Part shown: positions 43,090 through 51,308 of the stretch, one piece after another
How positions within the stretch are numbered: position 1 is the first letter of the stretch
Layout of the letters: each line of letters starts with the position of its first letter
From: an uncultured Propionimicrobium sp.
GTDB taxonomy: Bacteria > Actinomycetota > Actinomycetes > Propionibacteriales > Propionibacteriaceae
Length of the DNA stretch: 64,000 nt
Assembly: GCA_946221385.1 (NCBI GenBank)
Contig: CAMIGX010000001.1
Location: 248,001 to 312,000, forward strand
Direction: 5' to 3'
The notes under the pieces: model-generated
Databases searched by the model: none
What the model was told of the DNA's origin: nothing
What the model saw: only the letters and a program-made list of their open reading frames with translations
Program-made: the position numbers and the translations under genes

Positions 43090-43920
43090 TCAGTCAAACA
43101 GCGACTGATCCATCTTGATGGTGTCGTAGACCGGGCTCGGCAGCCGAGCAGGACGTTCGTCAGCGACGACGTCAGAGTGGCCACCGCAACCATGATCGGT
43201 AGCAGTGACGCGCGCGTCAAAGGGGGAATATTCATTCGTGCAGACCCCGAAGAGCCGGCCCAGCTGACCGGTCACCCGGACCCAATAGCCACAGCTCAAG
43301 CACGGCGCTGGTGCTTGCCGACTGGCTGCGTCGTGAGATCCAGCTTCGCCAGCTAGCCAACGCTCGGCTGCCCTGCGCTTTCCCTCAGGCGACAGCACGC
43401 GCTCGCGTCCCAAGCCCAGCTCGGCGGCGATCGAGCGGGTCAGTGCCCACTCGACTGGATCTTCGTCGGGTCGCAGTTCAGCGCCGGTGTAACCGGGTTC
43501 AAGACGGGGATCATTGTCTGGAGTCGGCAGCAACGTGCCCGGGGCGATGTCACCGGCTTCGAGACGCTCAGACCACGGAATCCATTTCGGCGCTAGCAAT
43601 GCCTGCTCGCTGGGCAGCAAGACGACTTCATTGACCGTCGGATCCTTGGCTCGAGCAGCGCGCACTAAGGTGACCGCCCACTGCCAGCCGACATAGCCAG
43701 GATGCGGGCAGGCAAAGAAATGCGTGACGACACGGCCATCCTCGACGACGGCACCGACGTAGTCGCCGACGCCGAAATCTTCAGCTGCCTCCTCGGCAGC
43801 GGCGCGCGCCAGATCGACCGCAGCCATCGTCACCTTGTCCACCGTCGCTGCGCGCTTGGCACTCGAGGGGGCAGGCTGGGCTGCGGCCTCCTCGGAGAGG
43901 CTCACTAGTGTTTCGCTCAC
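43090..43920 (-). CDS. DUF3027 protein
   Basis: A 276-residue cytosolic protein conserved in actinobacteria. Seen: VGDYVGAVVEDGRVVTHFFAC, HPGYVGWQWAVTLVRAARA, VNEVVLLPSEQALLAPKWIPW, and a C-terminal CLSCGYWVRVTGQLGRLFGVCTNEYSP, a probable zinc-binding segment with two cysteine groups. The gene overlaps the upstream cold-shock gene by four bases, so they are co-expressed. Function unknown. Confidence 0.88.
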   Translation of the reverse strand: MSETLVSLSEEAAAQPAPSSAKRAATVDKVTMAAVDLARAAAEEAAEDFGVGDYVGAVVEDGRVVTHFFACPHPGYVGWQWAVTLVRAARAKDPTVNEVVLLPSEQALLAPKWIPWSERLEAGDIAPGTLLPTPDNDPRLEPGYTGAELRPDEDPVEWALTRSIAAELGLGRERVLSPEGKRRAAERWLAGEAGSHDAASRQAPAPCLSCGYWVRVTGQLGRLFGVCTNEYSPFDARVTATDHGCGGHSDVVADERPARLPSPVYDTIKMDQSLFD

Positions 43921-44303
43921 AGCTCCAACTCATCTGCGACGGCACGCAGCATGGCGGCTACCTTCGTCGCGCTTTGGGCATTGGGATGTCGGCCCTGCCG
44001 GTAGCCATTGCCGATTTGGTCGAGGATCTTGATCAGATCTTCGAACATGACAGCCAACTGCTCGGGCTTCTTACGCGAGGCCTTCGACAGCGACGGCGGG
44101 GTCTCGACCAGCTCGACACTCAGCGCCTGTTCACCGCGTCGGCCCTCAACGACGCCGAACTCGACCAGCTGACCTGCTTTGAGGGCTGTGACGCCTTCGG
44201 GCAGCGCATTGCTGCGGACGTAGACGTCACCGCCGCCGTCCTTAGCTATGAAGCCGAATCCCTTCTCGGCGTCATAGAAACGCACCTTCCCGCTGGGCAC
44301 CAT
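43917..44303 (-). CDS. Cold-shock domain protein with C-terminal extension
   Basis: A 128-residue protein. Residues 1-65 form a cold-shock domain (GKVRFYDAEKGFGFIAKDGGGDVYV), with the RNP1-like KGFGFI and RNP2-like VYVR. A helical extension of about 60 residues follows, longer than the usual ~67-residue CspA. The Lys/Arg-rich linker and helical tail are typical of the actinobacterial form found upstream of DUF3027. Binds RNA or single-stranded DNA. Confidence 0.9.
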   Translation of the reverse strand: MVPSGKVRFYDAEKGFGFIAKDGGGDVYVRSNALPEGVTALKAGQLVEFGVVEGRRGEQALSVELVETPPSLSKASRKKPEQLAVMFEDLIKILDQIGNGYRQGRHPNAQSATKVAAMLRAVADELEL

Positions 44304-44413
44304 TCCTCCTCAGGTCGAATTTTCCCACGACAGTACCGAACAGAATACCGCGAAAAGGCGCGCAGCCAATGCGGTCTAAAATCGAAACAATCACGGACGA
44401 GGAGGTCCCCCGC

Positions 44414-45946
44414 ATGTCTAATGCTGACAACCCGCTAGTCATCGCTGTCGATTCATCGACTACCAGCACCAAAGCGATCATCGTCGACGCTGACGGCACC
44501 GTCGTAGCTGACGGCCGCAGCGACCTGGGGACGCAGACGCCGCGCGTCGACTTCTATGAGCAGGACGCGACCGACTGGTGGCGCACGACCAATGACGCAA
44601 TCACCCAAGCCGTCGAATCGCTTTCCCAAGCTGATCGTGGACGAATCAGCCATGTCTGCTGCACCGTCCAACGGCAAAGTTTCGCGCTCGTCGACGAATC
44701 TGGTACGCCGCTGCGACCAGGCATTTTATGGTTAGACGGACGCGCCGCCGAGCAGGTGCGTCGACTGGGCAGCGAAGAATTGCATGTGCTCAGCGGCTTC
44801 CAACCGGACGTCACTCCGAGCTTCTACAAGATCGCCTGGCTGCGCGATCACGAGCCAGAGGTCCTCGATAGCGCGCACAAGGTCGTCGGCGTGCACGCCT
44901 ATTTGGTGCATGCGATGACCGGCGAATGGAAAGACTCGCGGGGCACCGCAGACAGCCTTGGCCTGTTCGACATGAGCAAGCAGGATTGGTCGCCCAAGCT
45001 CTTGGAGCTGGTCGGTCTGCAACCCCAGCAGCTGTGTGAGCTCGTCGACGCTGGCAGCGTCATCGCGCCGATCTCGGCCGAGATCAGCCAGGCTTGGGGT
45101 CTGGATCAAGAAATCCAGCTGGTCGGTTCTTGTGGTGACGGGCAGGCCGCCGCGTTGGGCGCAGGCTGCATCGGACCTGACCAGGCATACCTGAATATGG
45201 GCACCGCGCTGGTCGCCGGCGTGCACTCCGAAAGCTATGAGCACGCTGACGTCTTCCGCACTGACGCGGCTGGCATCCCAGGCCACTATGTCTTGGAGAT
45301 CGTGCAGAACTCTGGTGCCTATCTGGCTGGCTGGTTCCGTGAAAAGCTGGGCCGCCCTGAGCTGGCTGGCAAGCCAGATCCGCAATTGGAAGAGGACGCC
45401 AAGCAGGTCGCGCCGGGCTGCGGGGGGCTATTGACGCTGCCCTATTGGAATGCGGTGCAATCTCCGCACTGGGATCCGATCGCGCACGGGGCGATCGTCG
45501 GATTGGCTGGCGTGCATGACCGAGCCGTCATGTATCGCTCGGTCTTGGAAGGCTTGAGCATCGAGATGGCGAGCAATCTGCGCGGCCTGCAAGAAGCGAC
45601 TGGCGTGGAGTTGACCAGCATCCGCGTGGTCGGCGGCGGTCAACGTTCAGGGCTATGGCGCCAGATCATGACTGACGCCTGTGGTATCGGTTTGACCGAA
45701 GTCAAGGTCGACGAGGTCTCGGCGATGGGCGCAGCCGTCATGGCGATGGCCGCCACCGGAGCATATGCCTCGATTGAGGAAGCTTCCCAGGCGATGACCC
45801 AGCTCGGTGAGACGAGCAAGGTCGATCAGGACGTCCACCAGATCTATCTGGAATTGGCTGAGCTGCAAGCTCAGCTCTATCCAGCGTTGCAGGACGTCTT
45901 TGAAGCTCAATATCGCTTCGCGCAGGACCATCCGCTCGATAACTGA
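44414..45946 (+). CDS. FGGY family carbohydrate kinase
   Basis: A 510-residue sugar kinase. The ATG at 44414 follows GAGGAGG. Phosphate-1 motif VIAVDSSTTSTKAIIVDADG at the N-terminus, GILWLDGRA near residue 105, and the C-terminal adenosine-side motif IRVVGGGQRSGLWRQIMTD near residue 412. It resembles xylulokinase-like members, but substrate specificity within FGGY cannot be assigned from motifs. It is convergent with the AraM-type dehydrogenase gene across a shared terminator. Two further FGGY kinases lie at 58.5-61.9 kb. Confidence 0.85.
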   Translation: MSNADNPLVIAVDSSTTSTKAIIVDADGTVVADGRSDLGTQTPRVDFYEQDATDWWRTTNDAITQAVESLSQADRGRISHVCCTVQRQSFALVDESGTPLRPGILWLDGRAAEQVRRLGSEELHVLSGFQPDVTPSFYKIAWLRDHEPEVLDSAHKVVGVHAYLVHAMTGEWKDSRGTADSLGLFDMSKQDWSPKLLELVGLQPQQLCELVDAGSVIAPISAEISQAWGLDQEIQLVGSCGDGQAAALGAGCIGPDQAYLNMGTALVAGVHSESYEHADVFRTDAAGIPGHYVLEIVQNSGAYLAGWFREKLGRPELAGKPDPQLEEDAKQVAPGCGGLLTLPYWNAVQSPHWDPIAHGAIVGLAGVHDRAVMYRSVLEGLSIEMASNLRGLQEATGVELTSIRVVGGGQRSGLWRQIMTDACGIGLTEVKVDEVSAMGAAVMAMAATGAYASIEEASQAMTQLGETSKVDQDVHQIYLELAELQAQLYPALQDVFEAQYRFAQDHPLDN

Positions 45947-45957
45947 TCTCGAGCTAG

Positions 45958-45992
45958 AAACGGCGGCCACCCGGACTGGGCGGCCGCCGTTT
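45958..45992. terminator. Bidirectional terminator between convergent genes
   Basis: AAACGGCGGCC (45958-45968) pairs perfectly with 45982-45992. It has A-rich left and T-rich right edges, so it can work for the kinase gene and the opposing dehydrogenase gene. Confidence 0.75.
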
Positions 45993-46007
45993 GCGTCAGC
46001 TAGTTGA

Positions 46008-47390
46008 TCAGGCTTGCGGGTAGAGATGTCCCTCGGTCGGGGCTGGAGTCTCAGCCCAGTAGCCACCGGGCGCGAACAGCGTCTCGATGACCTGATCTAG
46101 CAGGCCCAGTTCGAACAGCGCGTCCATGATGGTGTAGCGGCTGCGGATGGTCTGCGACTGGTAGTAGGTGAGCTTCATCTTGTCCATGTCGATGCCGATC
46201 TGAGCCGGGTGGTAAGGGCCACCGACGCGACGGATGATGTCGGCGATCTCTTCGGCGCTCATCACCTGCGGCTTGACGCGCTCCAAGATGGCATCCCAGT
46301 GGTCCTTGATCAGCTGGACGCGTTCGGCTGCCTGGTCAGCTGGCACATACTTAGCCCGCGATTGACCAAGTGCGGCTTCTTGAATCTCTGGCACTGGCTG
46401 CAGGTTGATGACGCGCTGATCATTTTCTTCGGGGCTGAGCCATTCGGCGGCGCGCTGCTGCGGGTCAATGCTAGCGACGTCCAGGCTAGCCAGCAGGTCG
46501 TAGACCGCAGACGTGGCGACCGACCCAATGCCGACCTTCGCACCGTGGCTGAGCGGCGGCTCCCAATCTAGGCCGTGGCCTTCCATCTCCCACTGGTGGC
46601 TGAAGTTGTGGCCAGCACCCGAAGCCGGACGAGACGACTGGTGAGCCTGCATCGCTAAACCAGACATCAGCAGCTCGTCGGCCAGCCCCTGGATAGCTTC
46701 CGGGTCGCCAGCGGCCAGGTCGTCGGGACGGCTCAGCGCGTCACGCAGCGGGCCCTGGACCAAATCCCAGACGTAGTCGTCGACCGCTTCGATGCCTAGT
46801 TCGTCAGCAACCAGCCAGTCGGCACCGCCGGGCACTTTCTCGATCAGGTCGCCTAGACCGGTAGCGGTCAGTCGGGCCGGGGCGGCCGCCAGCACGTCAT
46901 AGTCGGCGACCAGTCCAGCCGGTGCCGGGCAGTTGCGGGTGATCTTGAAACCGTCGCGGGTGATCGACGCACCGAAAGCGGCGTAGCCATCCATAGAGGC
47001 GGCGGTGCAGACGTTCATGTACGGCCGCTCGAGCTCGCCGGAGGCGAGCTTGGTGATGTCATTGAGCGTGCCCGAGGCGATAGAGACAGCGACAGCATCG
47101 ATCGGCTTGAGCGCTTCGCGCAGGGTGGTGACGTTCTCGTAGCCGGCGTAGAGGGTGGGCTTGCCGGGGAAAATGTATGGCTCTTCAAGTTCGATGCCCG
47201 CATCGCGCAGGGACGCGGTCACCTGATCGCCCGCGACCTGCCAGGTGTTCTCGTCAGCGATCACGATCGCGCGGGCATCGCCGAAGAGTTCTTTGAAGAC
47301 CTTGCCGGTCTGGTCGAGCACCCCGCGCCCAGTGACGATCTGCTTGGTATCGGTGGAATTTTGGAGTGCCTTTTCAATCAATTCAGACAT
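46008..47390 (-). CDS. sn-Glycerol-1-phosphate dehydrogenase family (AraM/EgsA-like)
   Basis: A 460-residue NAD(P)-dependent, metal-binding dehydrogenase. The ATG at 47390 with AAGGGA six bases upstream starts the family sequence. A much longer open frame upstream is not plausible. Seen: IASGTLNDITKLAS near residue 105, NVCTAASMDGYAAFGAS near residue 122, and the metal-ligand region GAGHNFSHQWEMEGH near residue 258. In Bacillus araM is in the arabinose operon, and the product interconverts DHAP and glycerol-1-phosphate. Here it faces an FGGY kinase gene, hinting at a sugar-linked role. Confidence 0.85.
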   Translation of the reverse strand: MSELIEKALQNSTDTKQIVTGRGVLDQTGKVFKELFGDARAIVIADENTWQVAGDQVTASLRDAGIELEEPYIFPGKPTLYAGYENVTTLREALKPIDAVAVSIASGTLNDITKLASGELERPYMNVCTAASMDGYAAFGASITRDGFKITRNCPAPAGLVADYDVLAAAPARLTATGLGDLIEKVPGGADWLVADELGIEAVDDYVWDLVQGPLRDALSRPDDLAAGDPEAIQGLADELLMSGLAMQAHQSSRPASGAGHNFSHQWEMEGHGLDWEPPLSHGAKVGIGSVATSAVYDLLASLDVASIDPQQRAAEWLSPEENDQRVINLQPVPEIQEAALGQSRAKYVPADQAAERVQLIKDHWDAILERVKPQVMSAEEIADIIRRVGGPYHPAQIGIDMDKMKLTYYQSQTIRSRYTIMDALFELGLLDQVIETLFAPGGYWAETPAPTEGHLYPQA

Positions 47391-47510
47391 CGTCGTCCCT
47401 TCAATTTCGGATATTGCCAACGATACCCATGGCTGCGCCGACCCGGTGGGGAGGCCGCAAAGCAGCTGACGGGCGAAGCTTCGCGGGCCAGCGGCCGCTA
47501 GGCTGTCGGC

Positions 47511-48188
47511 ATGGCTGAGCGTACGACAGACAAGAGCTGGCAGGAAGGTCTGCTGGTTGCTCGAGCAGCTGAGGAAGCTGCTAAAGCATCTCGTCATGCG
47601 CCGGCTGGGTTCGCCGCCGTGGACGCTCCCCCATTGGATCCCCGGCCCTCAGCGCCAGCGATGACCGTGCCGGGCGCGTTGGCCACGCCGCAGCAAATCG
47701 CCCCACCCGAGCAGCCTGGCCCGCCATTGGTGGAATTGCGTCCTGCCCCACCGCAAAGCCGGGATCCGCGAGAGCCGTTCCCTAATTATGCGGCCGCTAT
47801 GAGCGAGGTGGACCGCAGCGCATGGCAGCCCACGCAACCTTTGACGACGCTCACCAGCACCGAAAATCTCCGGGGCAGCACCGGCTGGGCCAGCGGACCT
47901 GCCCCGACGAACTCTGCTGCACTGCCGCCGCCCACTGACTCCCCGACCGTCGCGACTGGACGTGAGCGCGGCCCCGCACAGTTGCTGCGACGTCCGCTAC
48001 CTGCGGGGCCAGGTGCTTCCCCGGCGATGGCAGCCCAAGTACGGCCAGCCAATAGCCGCTTCCCGAGCAATCCGTACGCGTCTGGCTTGTACAGCCCGCC
48101 GCCTGCCCAGCCTCGTCGTGGCGTGCCCGGTTTGCCGCAGGGACGTCCACCGTTCCCGCCGCCGGCCGGCAATCAGCGCCGCGGCTGA
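47511..48188 (+). CDS. Proline-rich disordered protein
   Basis: A 225-residue protein dominated by Pro, Ala, Gly and Arg with no folded domain visible beyond a short helical N-terminus (WQEGLLVARAAEEAAKASRH). TAGGCT six bases before the ATG suggests a leaderless message. It ends four bases before the convergent Nudix gene. No signal peptide or membrane helix. Coding status rests on intact length and start signal only. Function unknown. Confidence 0.55.
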   Translation: MAERTTDKSWQEGLLVARAAEEAAKASRHAPAGFAAVDAPPLDPRPSAPAMTVPGALATPQQIAPPEQPGPPLVELRPAPPQSRDPREPFPNYAAAMSEVDRSAWQPTQPLTTLTSTENLRGSTGWASGPAPTNSAALPPPTDSPTVATGRERGPAQLLRRPLPAGPGASPAMAAQVRPANSRFPSNPYASGLYSPPPAQPRRGVPGLPQGRPPFPPPAGNQRRG

Positions 48189-48191
48189 AAT

Positions 48192-48779
48192 TCAGTGGTC
48201 AGTTAGCCAGTCGGCTGGCAGATCGTCGGCTTGTCCGGGCAGCACCGGCACGCTGGATTCGTCCATGACGCCCCAGTCGACCAGTTGCTCCGCGCCGGGC
48301 TCTGCGCCCAGTTGACGGCTAAACAATGGCGCTAATCCGACCGGCCAGACCTGCATGCGGCTCATTTCTTCGACGCTGAACCAGCCGAATCCCTGCATGG
48401 TCTGCTGCTCTTCGGCAGTGAAGCCGGCTGAAGATGGCTCGAATTGGTCGTCCAGATCCAGCCGGAAGAACACTTCCTGTTGCACGAGCACCCGATCGCA
48501 ATATCCGTGCCGCACGACTCGGCTGGCCACCGGACCGCGTAGCTGCTCGCGTTCGATGCGTAGCCCGGTTTCTTCGAATAGTTCACGCACTGCAGCGTCG
48601 AGCCAATCTTCGTCGTCGTCAATGCCGCCGCCCGGAGTGACCCACCAACCCGAATTCGGCACGCCCGGGTCGCTGTCAGCCATCAATAGCATGCGCTCAT
48701 TGGCGGTGACGATGACGCGAGCCGCCTGCCGATATTTGACGCGCCGCTCAGCTGGAGGGACGGGAATGCCGCGAGTCAT
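48192..48779 (-). CDS. Nudix hydrolase
   Basis: A 195-residue hydrolase of nucleoside diphosphate-linked compounds. The Nudix box GGIDDDEDWLDAAVRELFEE continues with TGL and fits G-x5-E-x7-R-E-U-x-E-E-x-G-U, lying near residues 50-73. TAGTCT six bases before the ATG suggests a leaderless message. Substrate unknown; MutT-like sanitation or ADP-ribose hydrolysis are both possible. Confidence 0.88.
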   Translation of the reverse strand: MTRGIPVPPAERRVKYRQAARVIVTANERMLLMADSDPGVPNSGWWVTPGGGIDDDEDWLDAAVRELFEETGLRIEREQLRGPVASRVVRHGYCDRVLVQQEVFFRLDLDDQFEPSSAGFTAEEQQTMQGFGWFSVEEMSRMQVWPVGLAPLFSRQLGAEPGAEQLVDWGVMDESSVPVLPGQADDLPADWLTDH

Positions 48780-48797
48780 GGCACCAGACTAGAGGCA

Positions 48798-49484
48798 TTA
48801 ATTTCGATCCAATAGCACTCGCCAACCGTGCACCAGGCTGCTGTCGATGTTGGCCAGCGGCTGGCCATAGGGGCGAGCTTGAGGGCCGATCTGGAATTGA
48901 CTGACGCCAGCACGCAAGAGCCACGGGATCTGGTCGCCGCGTAAACCACCTCCGGCGATCATCAGTTCGGCTTGTTCTCGGTGGGCTGTCGCGCGCGCGA
49001 TGAGTTCGTCGAGGCCAGCGCTAAGACCGCGCGCCGATCCGCCGGTTTGGACGCCGTCCAAGCCCGCAAAGCCCTGCAGTGTCTGCCATGCCTGGTCGGT
49101 ATCCAAACAGCGGTCGATTGCCCGGTCGAACGTCCACGTGAAATCACCGCGTTCGGTCAGAGTTTGGACGACTTCGACGTCGACGCGGGCATAACCGTCC
49201 AAGAATCCGAGGACGACCCCGTCAACTCCCAGCTCGAGATAGTTGGCTAGCAGGCCTTGCAATCTGACGGCCTCTCCGCCGTCGGTGCGATAGCCCTCGC
49301 GTAGCCGCAGCAGTGGCCGGACGGGAATCTCGACGCGGTTGAGCACTTCTTGGACCAGATCCGGCGGCGGGGAAATGCCTTGACCGCGTAGCTCCCCCAC
49401 CAGCATCAGCCGGTCGGCGCCTCCGCCTGCAGCCCGGCGGGCATCGTCAACATTCCAGACGACGACCTCTAGCAGCGCTGCCAT
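48798..49484 (-). CDS. cutC: CutC family protein
   Basis: A 228-residue TIM-barrel protein of the copper-homeostasis CutC family. Seen: LEVVVWNVDDARRAAGGGAD at the N-terminus, IPVRPLLRLREG, GVVLGFL, WTFDRAIDRC, VQTGGSA and MIAGGGL. The ATG at 49484 is preferred: CAAAAT lies six bases upstream, as in the window's other leaderless genes. A GTG at 49520 adds 12 residues of doubtful sequence. The direct role of CutC in copper handling is uncertain in bacteria. Confidence 0.85.
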   Translation of the reverse strand: MAALLEVVVWNVDDARRAAGGGADRLMLVGELRGQGISPPPDLVQEVLNRVEIPVRPLLRLREGYRTDGGEAVRLQGLLANYLELGVDGVVLGFLDGYARVDVEVVQTLTERGDFTWTFDRAIDRCLDTDQAWQTLQGFAGLDGVQTGGSARGLSAGLDELIARATAHREQAELMIAGGGLRGDQIPWLLRAGVSQFQIGPQARPYGQPLANIDSSLVHGWRVLLDRN

Positions 49485-49516
49485 GCCAACATTTTGCCGT
49501 CGACTAGGCGAAAAGT

Positions 49517-50203
49517 TCACAATTTGCCAGCGCGCTTCAACAGATTTATGCGGGTGGCTTCAGCGTCCAGGAATTCTGCGTCAATCGAAGCTCGCTGCAA
49601 GTCATTGATAACAACGCCTTGCGATGCGAATAGCTCACGGAGGAACATCCAGCTAGTTCGTCTAAGGAATTCCTCTTCAGCATCAGAGATCGGTATCACC
49701 TGAAAACTAAAATATAGGTCATCAGCGGCAAAGAAGTAGTTTAGATCCTCAAATTCCTCCGGTGCGCCAAATGCAACGTGCGGTAGATTCGGCGTAATCT
49801 GCCGATGAGAGGCCAGGAAAGATTGCATGACATCCCCGACCTCAATATCGATTCCCTCGGCGAATATTTCGTGGGCTAGTGCTGCGATGATTTCGTCAAA
49901 GCCATCATCTTTTTCAGTTGACGCGCCCCAAATATTGAACATCAGCGGCTTGCCGGTTTCTGCGTTTTTACCATCTGTTAGATTCAACGTCGCATAGATC
50001 GCTGCTGGGTCGCGCTCGGCATCCACAGCGTGCAACATCTGCAATTGCCAGTCTTGGAAACAATACGCCCGCAACTCAGGCGTGCTGACTTCAAAGCTTT
50101 CGGTGAACTGCTCGAGAATTTCAGCGCTGAGTGACGAAAGCTCGCCACCGTCGATTTGCACTGCCGCCGACGAGTTTGCCGATGCGCCCGATTTCTCATT
50201 CAT
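49517..50203 (-). CDS. SUFU-like (suppressor-of-fused) domain protein, copy C
   Basis: A 228-residue protein. GGGAGGG precedes the ATG at 50203. It shares with its neighbours an N-terminal unit (AIYATLNLTDG, like TYATVNLNEA and VYSTLNVND), a middle helix (DEIIAALAHEIFAEGIDIEVGDV), a PHVAFGAPEEFEDLN segment, and a final QVIPISDAEEEFLRRTSWMF. Bacterial SUFU-domain proteins are known as immunity proteins in polymorphic-toxin loci. No toxin gene is adjacent here. It overlaps the fragment gene by eight bases. Confidence 0.7.
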   Translation of the reverse strand: MNEKSGASANSSAAVQIDGGELSSLSAEILEQFTESFEVSTPELRAYCFQDWQLQMLHAVDAERDPAAIYATLNLTDGKNAETGKPLMFNIWGASTEKDDGFDEIIAALAHEIFAEGIDIEVGDVMQSFLASHRQITPNLPHVAFGAPEEFEDLNYFFAADDLYFSFQVIPISDAEEEFLRRTSWMFLRELFASQGVVINDLQRASIDAEFLDAEATRINLLKRAGKL

Positions 50204-50450
50204 CAGTAGCCCTCCCCAACAATTCAACAGGCATGTTCTGCCCGTCAACCAAGTTCTCTATGTCATTGACGTTAAGAGTCGAGTAGACCGTCATGCCGGC
50301 TCGGGGGCGATCATTCGCGTGCAGAATCGCGACGCTGCCCTGACCGTCGTCAGTGCTGTGCACAAAAATCTCAGCGCGCCCTGGACCGAAAATCTCACGC
50401 AACCGCTGTGAAATTTCTGCGGCGCGCTTAGAGGGGGCCGGCTCAGACAT
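50196..50450 (-). CDS. SUFU-like N-terminal fragment, copy B
   Basis: An 84-residue product starting at ATG 50450. It matches only the first ~70 residues of the two full-length neighbours (LREIFGPGRAEIFVHSTDDG, VAILHAND, VYSTLNVNDIENL) and then ends after VELLGRATDE, lacking the middle and C-terminal parts. The ribosome site is weak. It may be a truncated duplicate kept between two intact copies or a minimal immunity protein. Translation is likely coupled to both neighbours (8-base gap and 8-base overlap). Confidence 0.6.
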   Translation of the reverse strand: MSEPAPSKRAAEISQRLREIFGPGRAEIFVHSTDDGQGSVAILHANDRPRAGMTVYSTLNVNDIENLVDGQNMPVELLGRATDE

Positions 50451-50458
50451 CGTCGAAC

Positions 50459-51043
50459 TCAGAAAATTGACGCCCGGCGCAGGTCGAAATAGTTGAGCTC
50501 GGCGTCCATGAAAGCCTGCTCGAGGGCTTCGAAGCCGTGCTCTTCGAGGAATTGCGCCTCTGCCTGCGAGATGGGCAACGCCTGCAGGCCATAGACCGGG
50601 CCTTCCGAAGTGGGAATTTCGGCAAATTCCTCGCCGTAATCCATCGGATAGGTCATCAGCATGTGGGGTAGCTGCGGGGCCAGGCCGGGATAATTTGCCA
50701 GCGCATTGCGGTGCACCACGCCTGGAGCGATCGGCAATCCGTCCTCGATGCAATTGGCCGCGACCGTGCCAATCGCATTCGCGAAGCCGTCATGGCCGCT
50801 TTCGACCACCGCGATGAGCTCAGCGCGAAGGTCGGTATCCCCGAACCGATTTGGTGCCTCATTTAGATTCACCGTGGCATATGTCGTCAGGCCTTCTTCT
50901 GGTGAATTTGGCGCGTGAATGATGCCTACTCGAACGGTGCCCTTGGAATTGTCGTGAGCGTAGACGTCAGCGGCGGGATTACCGAACACAGACAACAGAT
51001 AGTCACGCACCTCGAGCGAACGGAAGCTTGGCTGCTGGTTCAT
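50459..51043 (-). CDS. SUFU-like (suppressor-of-fused) domain protein, copy A
   Basis: A 194-residue SUFU-like protein starting at ATG 51043 with GAAGG upstream. Seen: VYAHDNSKGTVRVGIIHAPN, EEGLTTYATVNLNEAPNRFG, LPHMLMTYPMDYGEEFAEI and the C-terminal QALPISQAEAQFLEEHGFEA. This last motif, P-I-S-x-A-E-x-x-F-L, is the most conserved feature shared with copy C and is characteristic of bacterial SUFU proteins. It is first in a three-gene leftward set, downstream of the groEL gene's terminator region. Confidence 0.72.
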   Translation of the reverse strand: MNQQPSFRSLEVRDYLLSVFGNPAADVYAHDNSKGTVRVGIIHAPNSPEEGLTTYATVNLNEAPNRFGDTDLRAELIAVVESGHDGFANAIGTVAANCIEDGLPIAPGVVHRNALANYPGLAPQLPHMLMTYPMDYGEEFAEIPTSEGPVYGLQALPISQAEAQFLEEHGFEALEQAFMDAELNYFDLRRASIF

Positions 51044-51249
51044 GTTGGTCACCTTCTTAGAGTCGCACATTGCTTAAGACGAAGTGATTGAAGACGAACA
51101 GTGATCAAAACGTGCATGGAGTCAACGAACGGGAGGAAATTCCCCGAGTCGGGCGATCAAGCTGCGTTGACCAGGCGGGATCTTCGGCATCTCAGGCTCG
51201 GCCGGCACCAGCTAGCCACTGGGACGTGGCCAGGCAACATTGCGGACAC

Positions 51250-51286
51250 AAAAAGGGACGGCTCCCATCCGGAGCCGTCCCTGAAA
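51250..51286 (-). terminator. groEL terminator
   Basis: GGGACGGCTCC (51255-51265) pairs perfectly with 51271-51281 around a 5-base loop. On the minus strand CCCTTTTTGTG follows. It lies 23 bases beyond the groEL stop. Confidence 0.9.
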
Positions 51287-51308
51287 AATTTGGCTATGCC
51301 TGAGTGGA

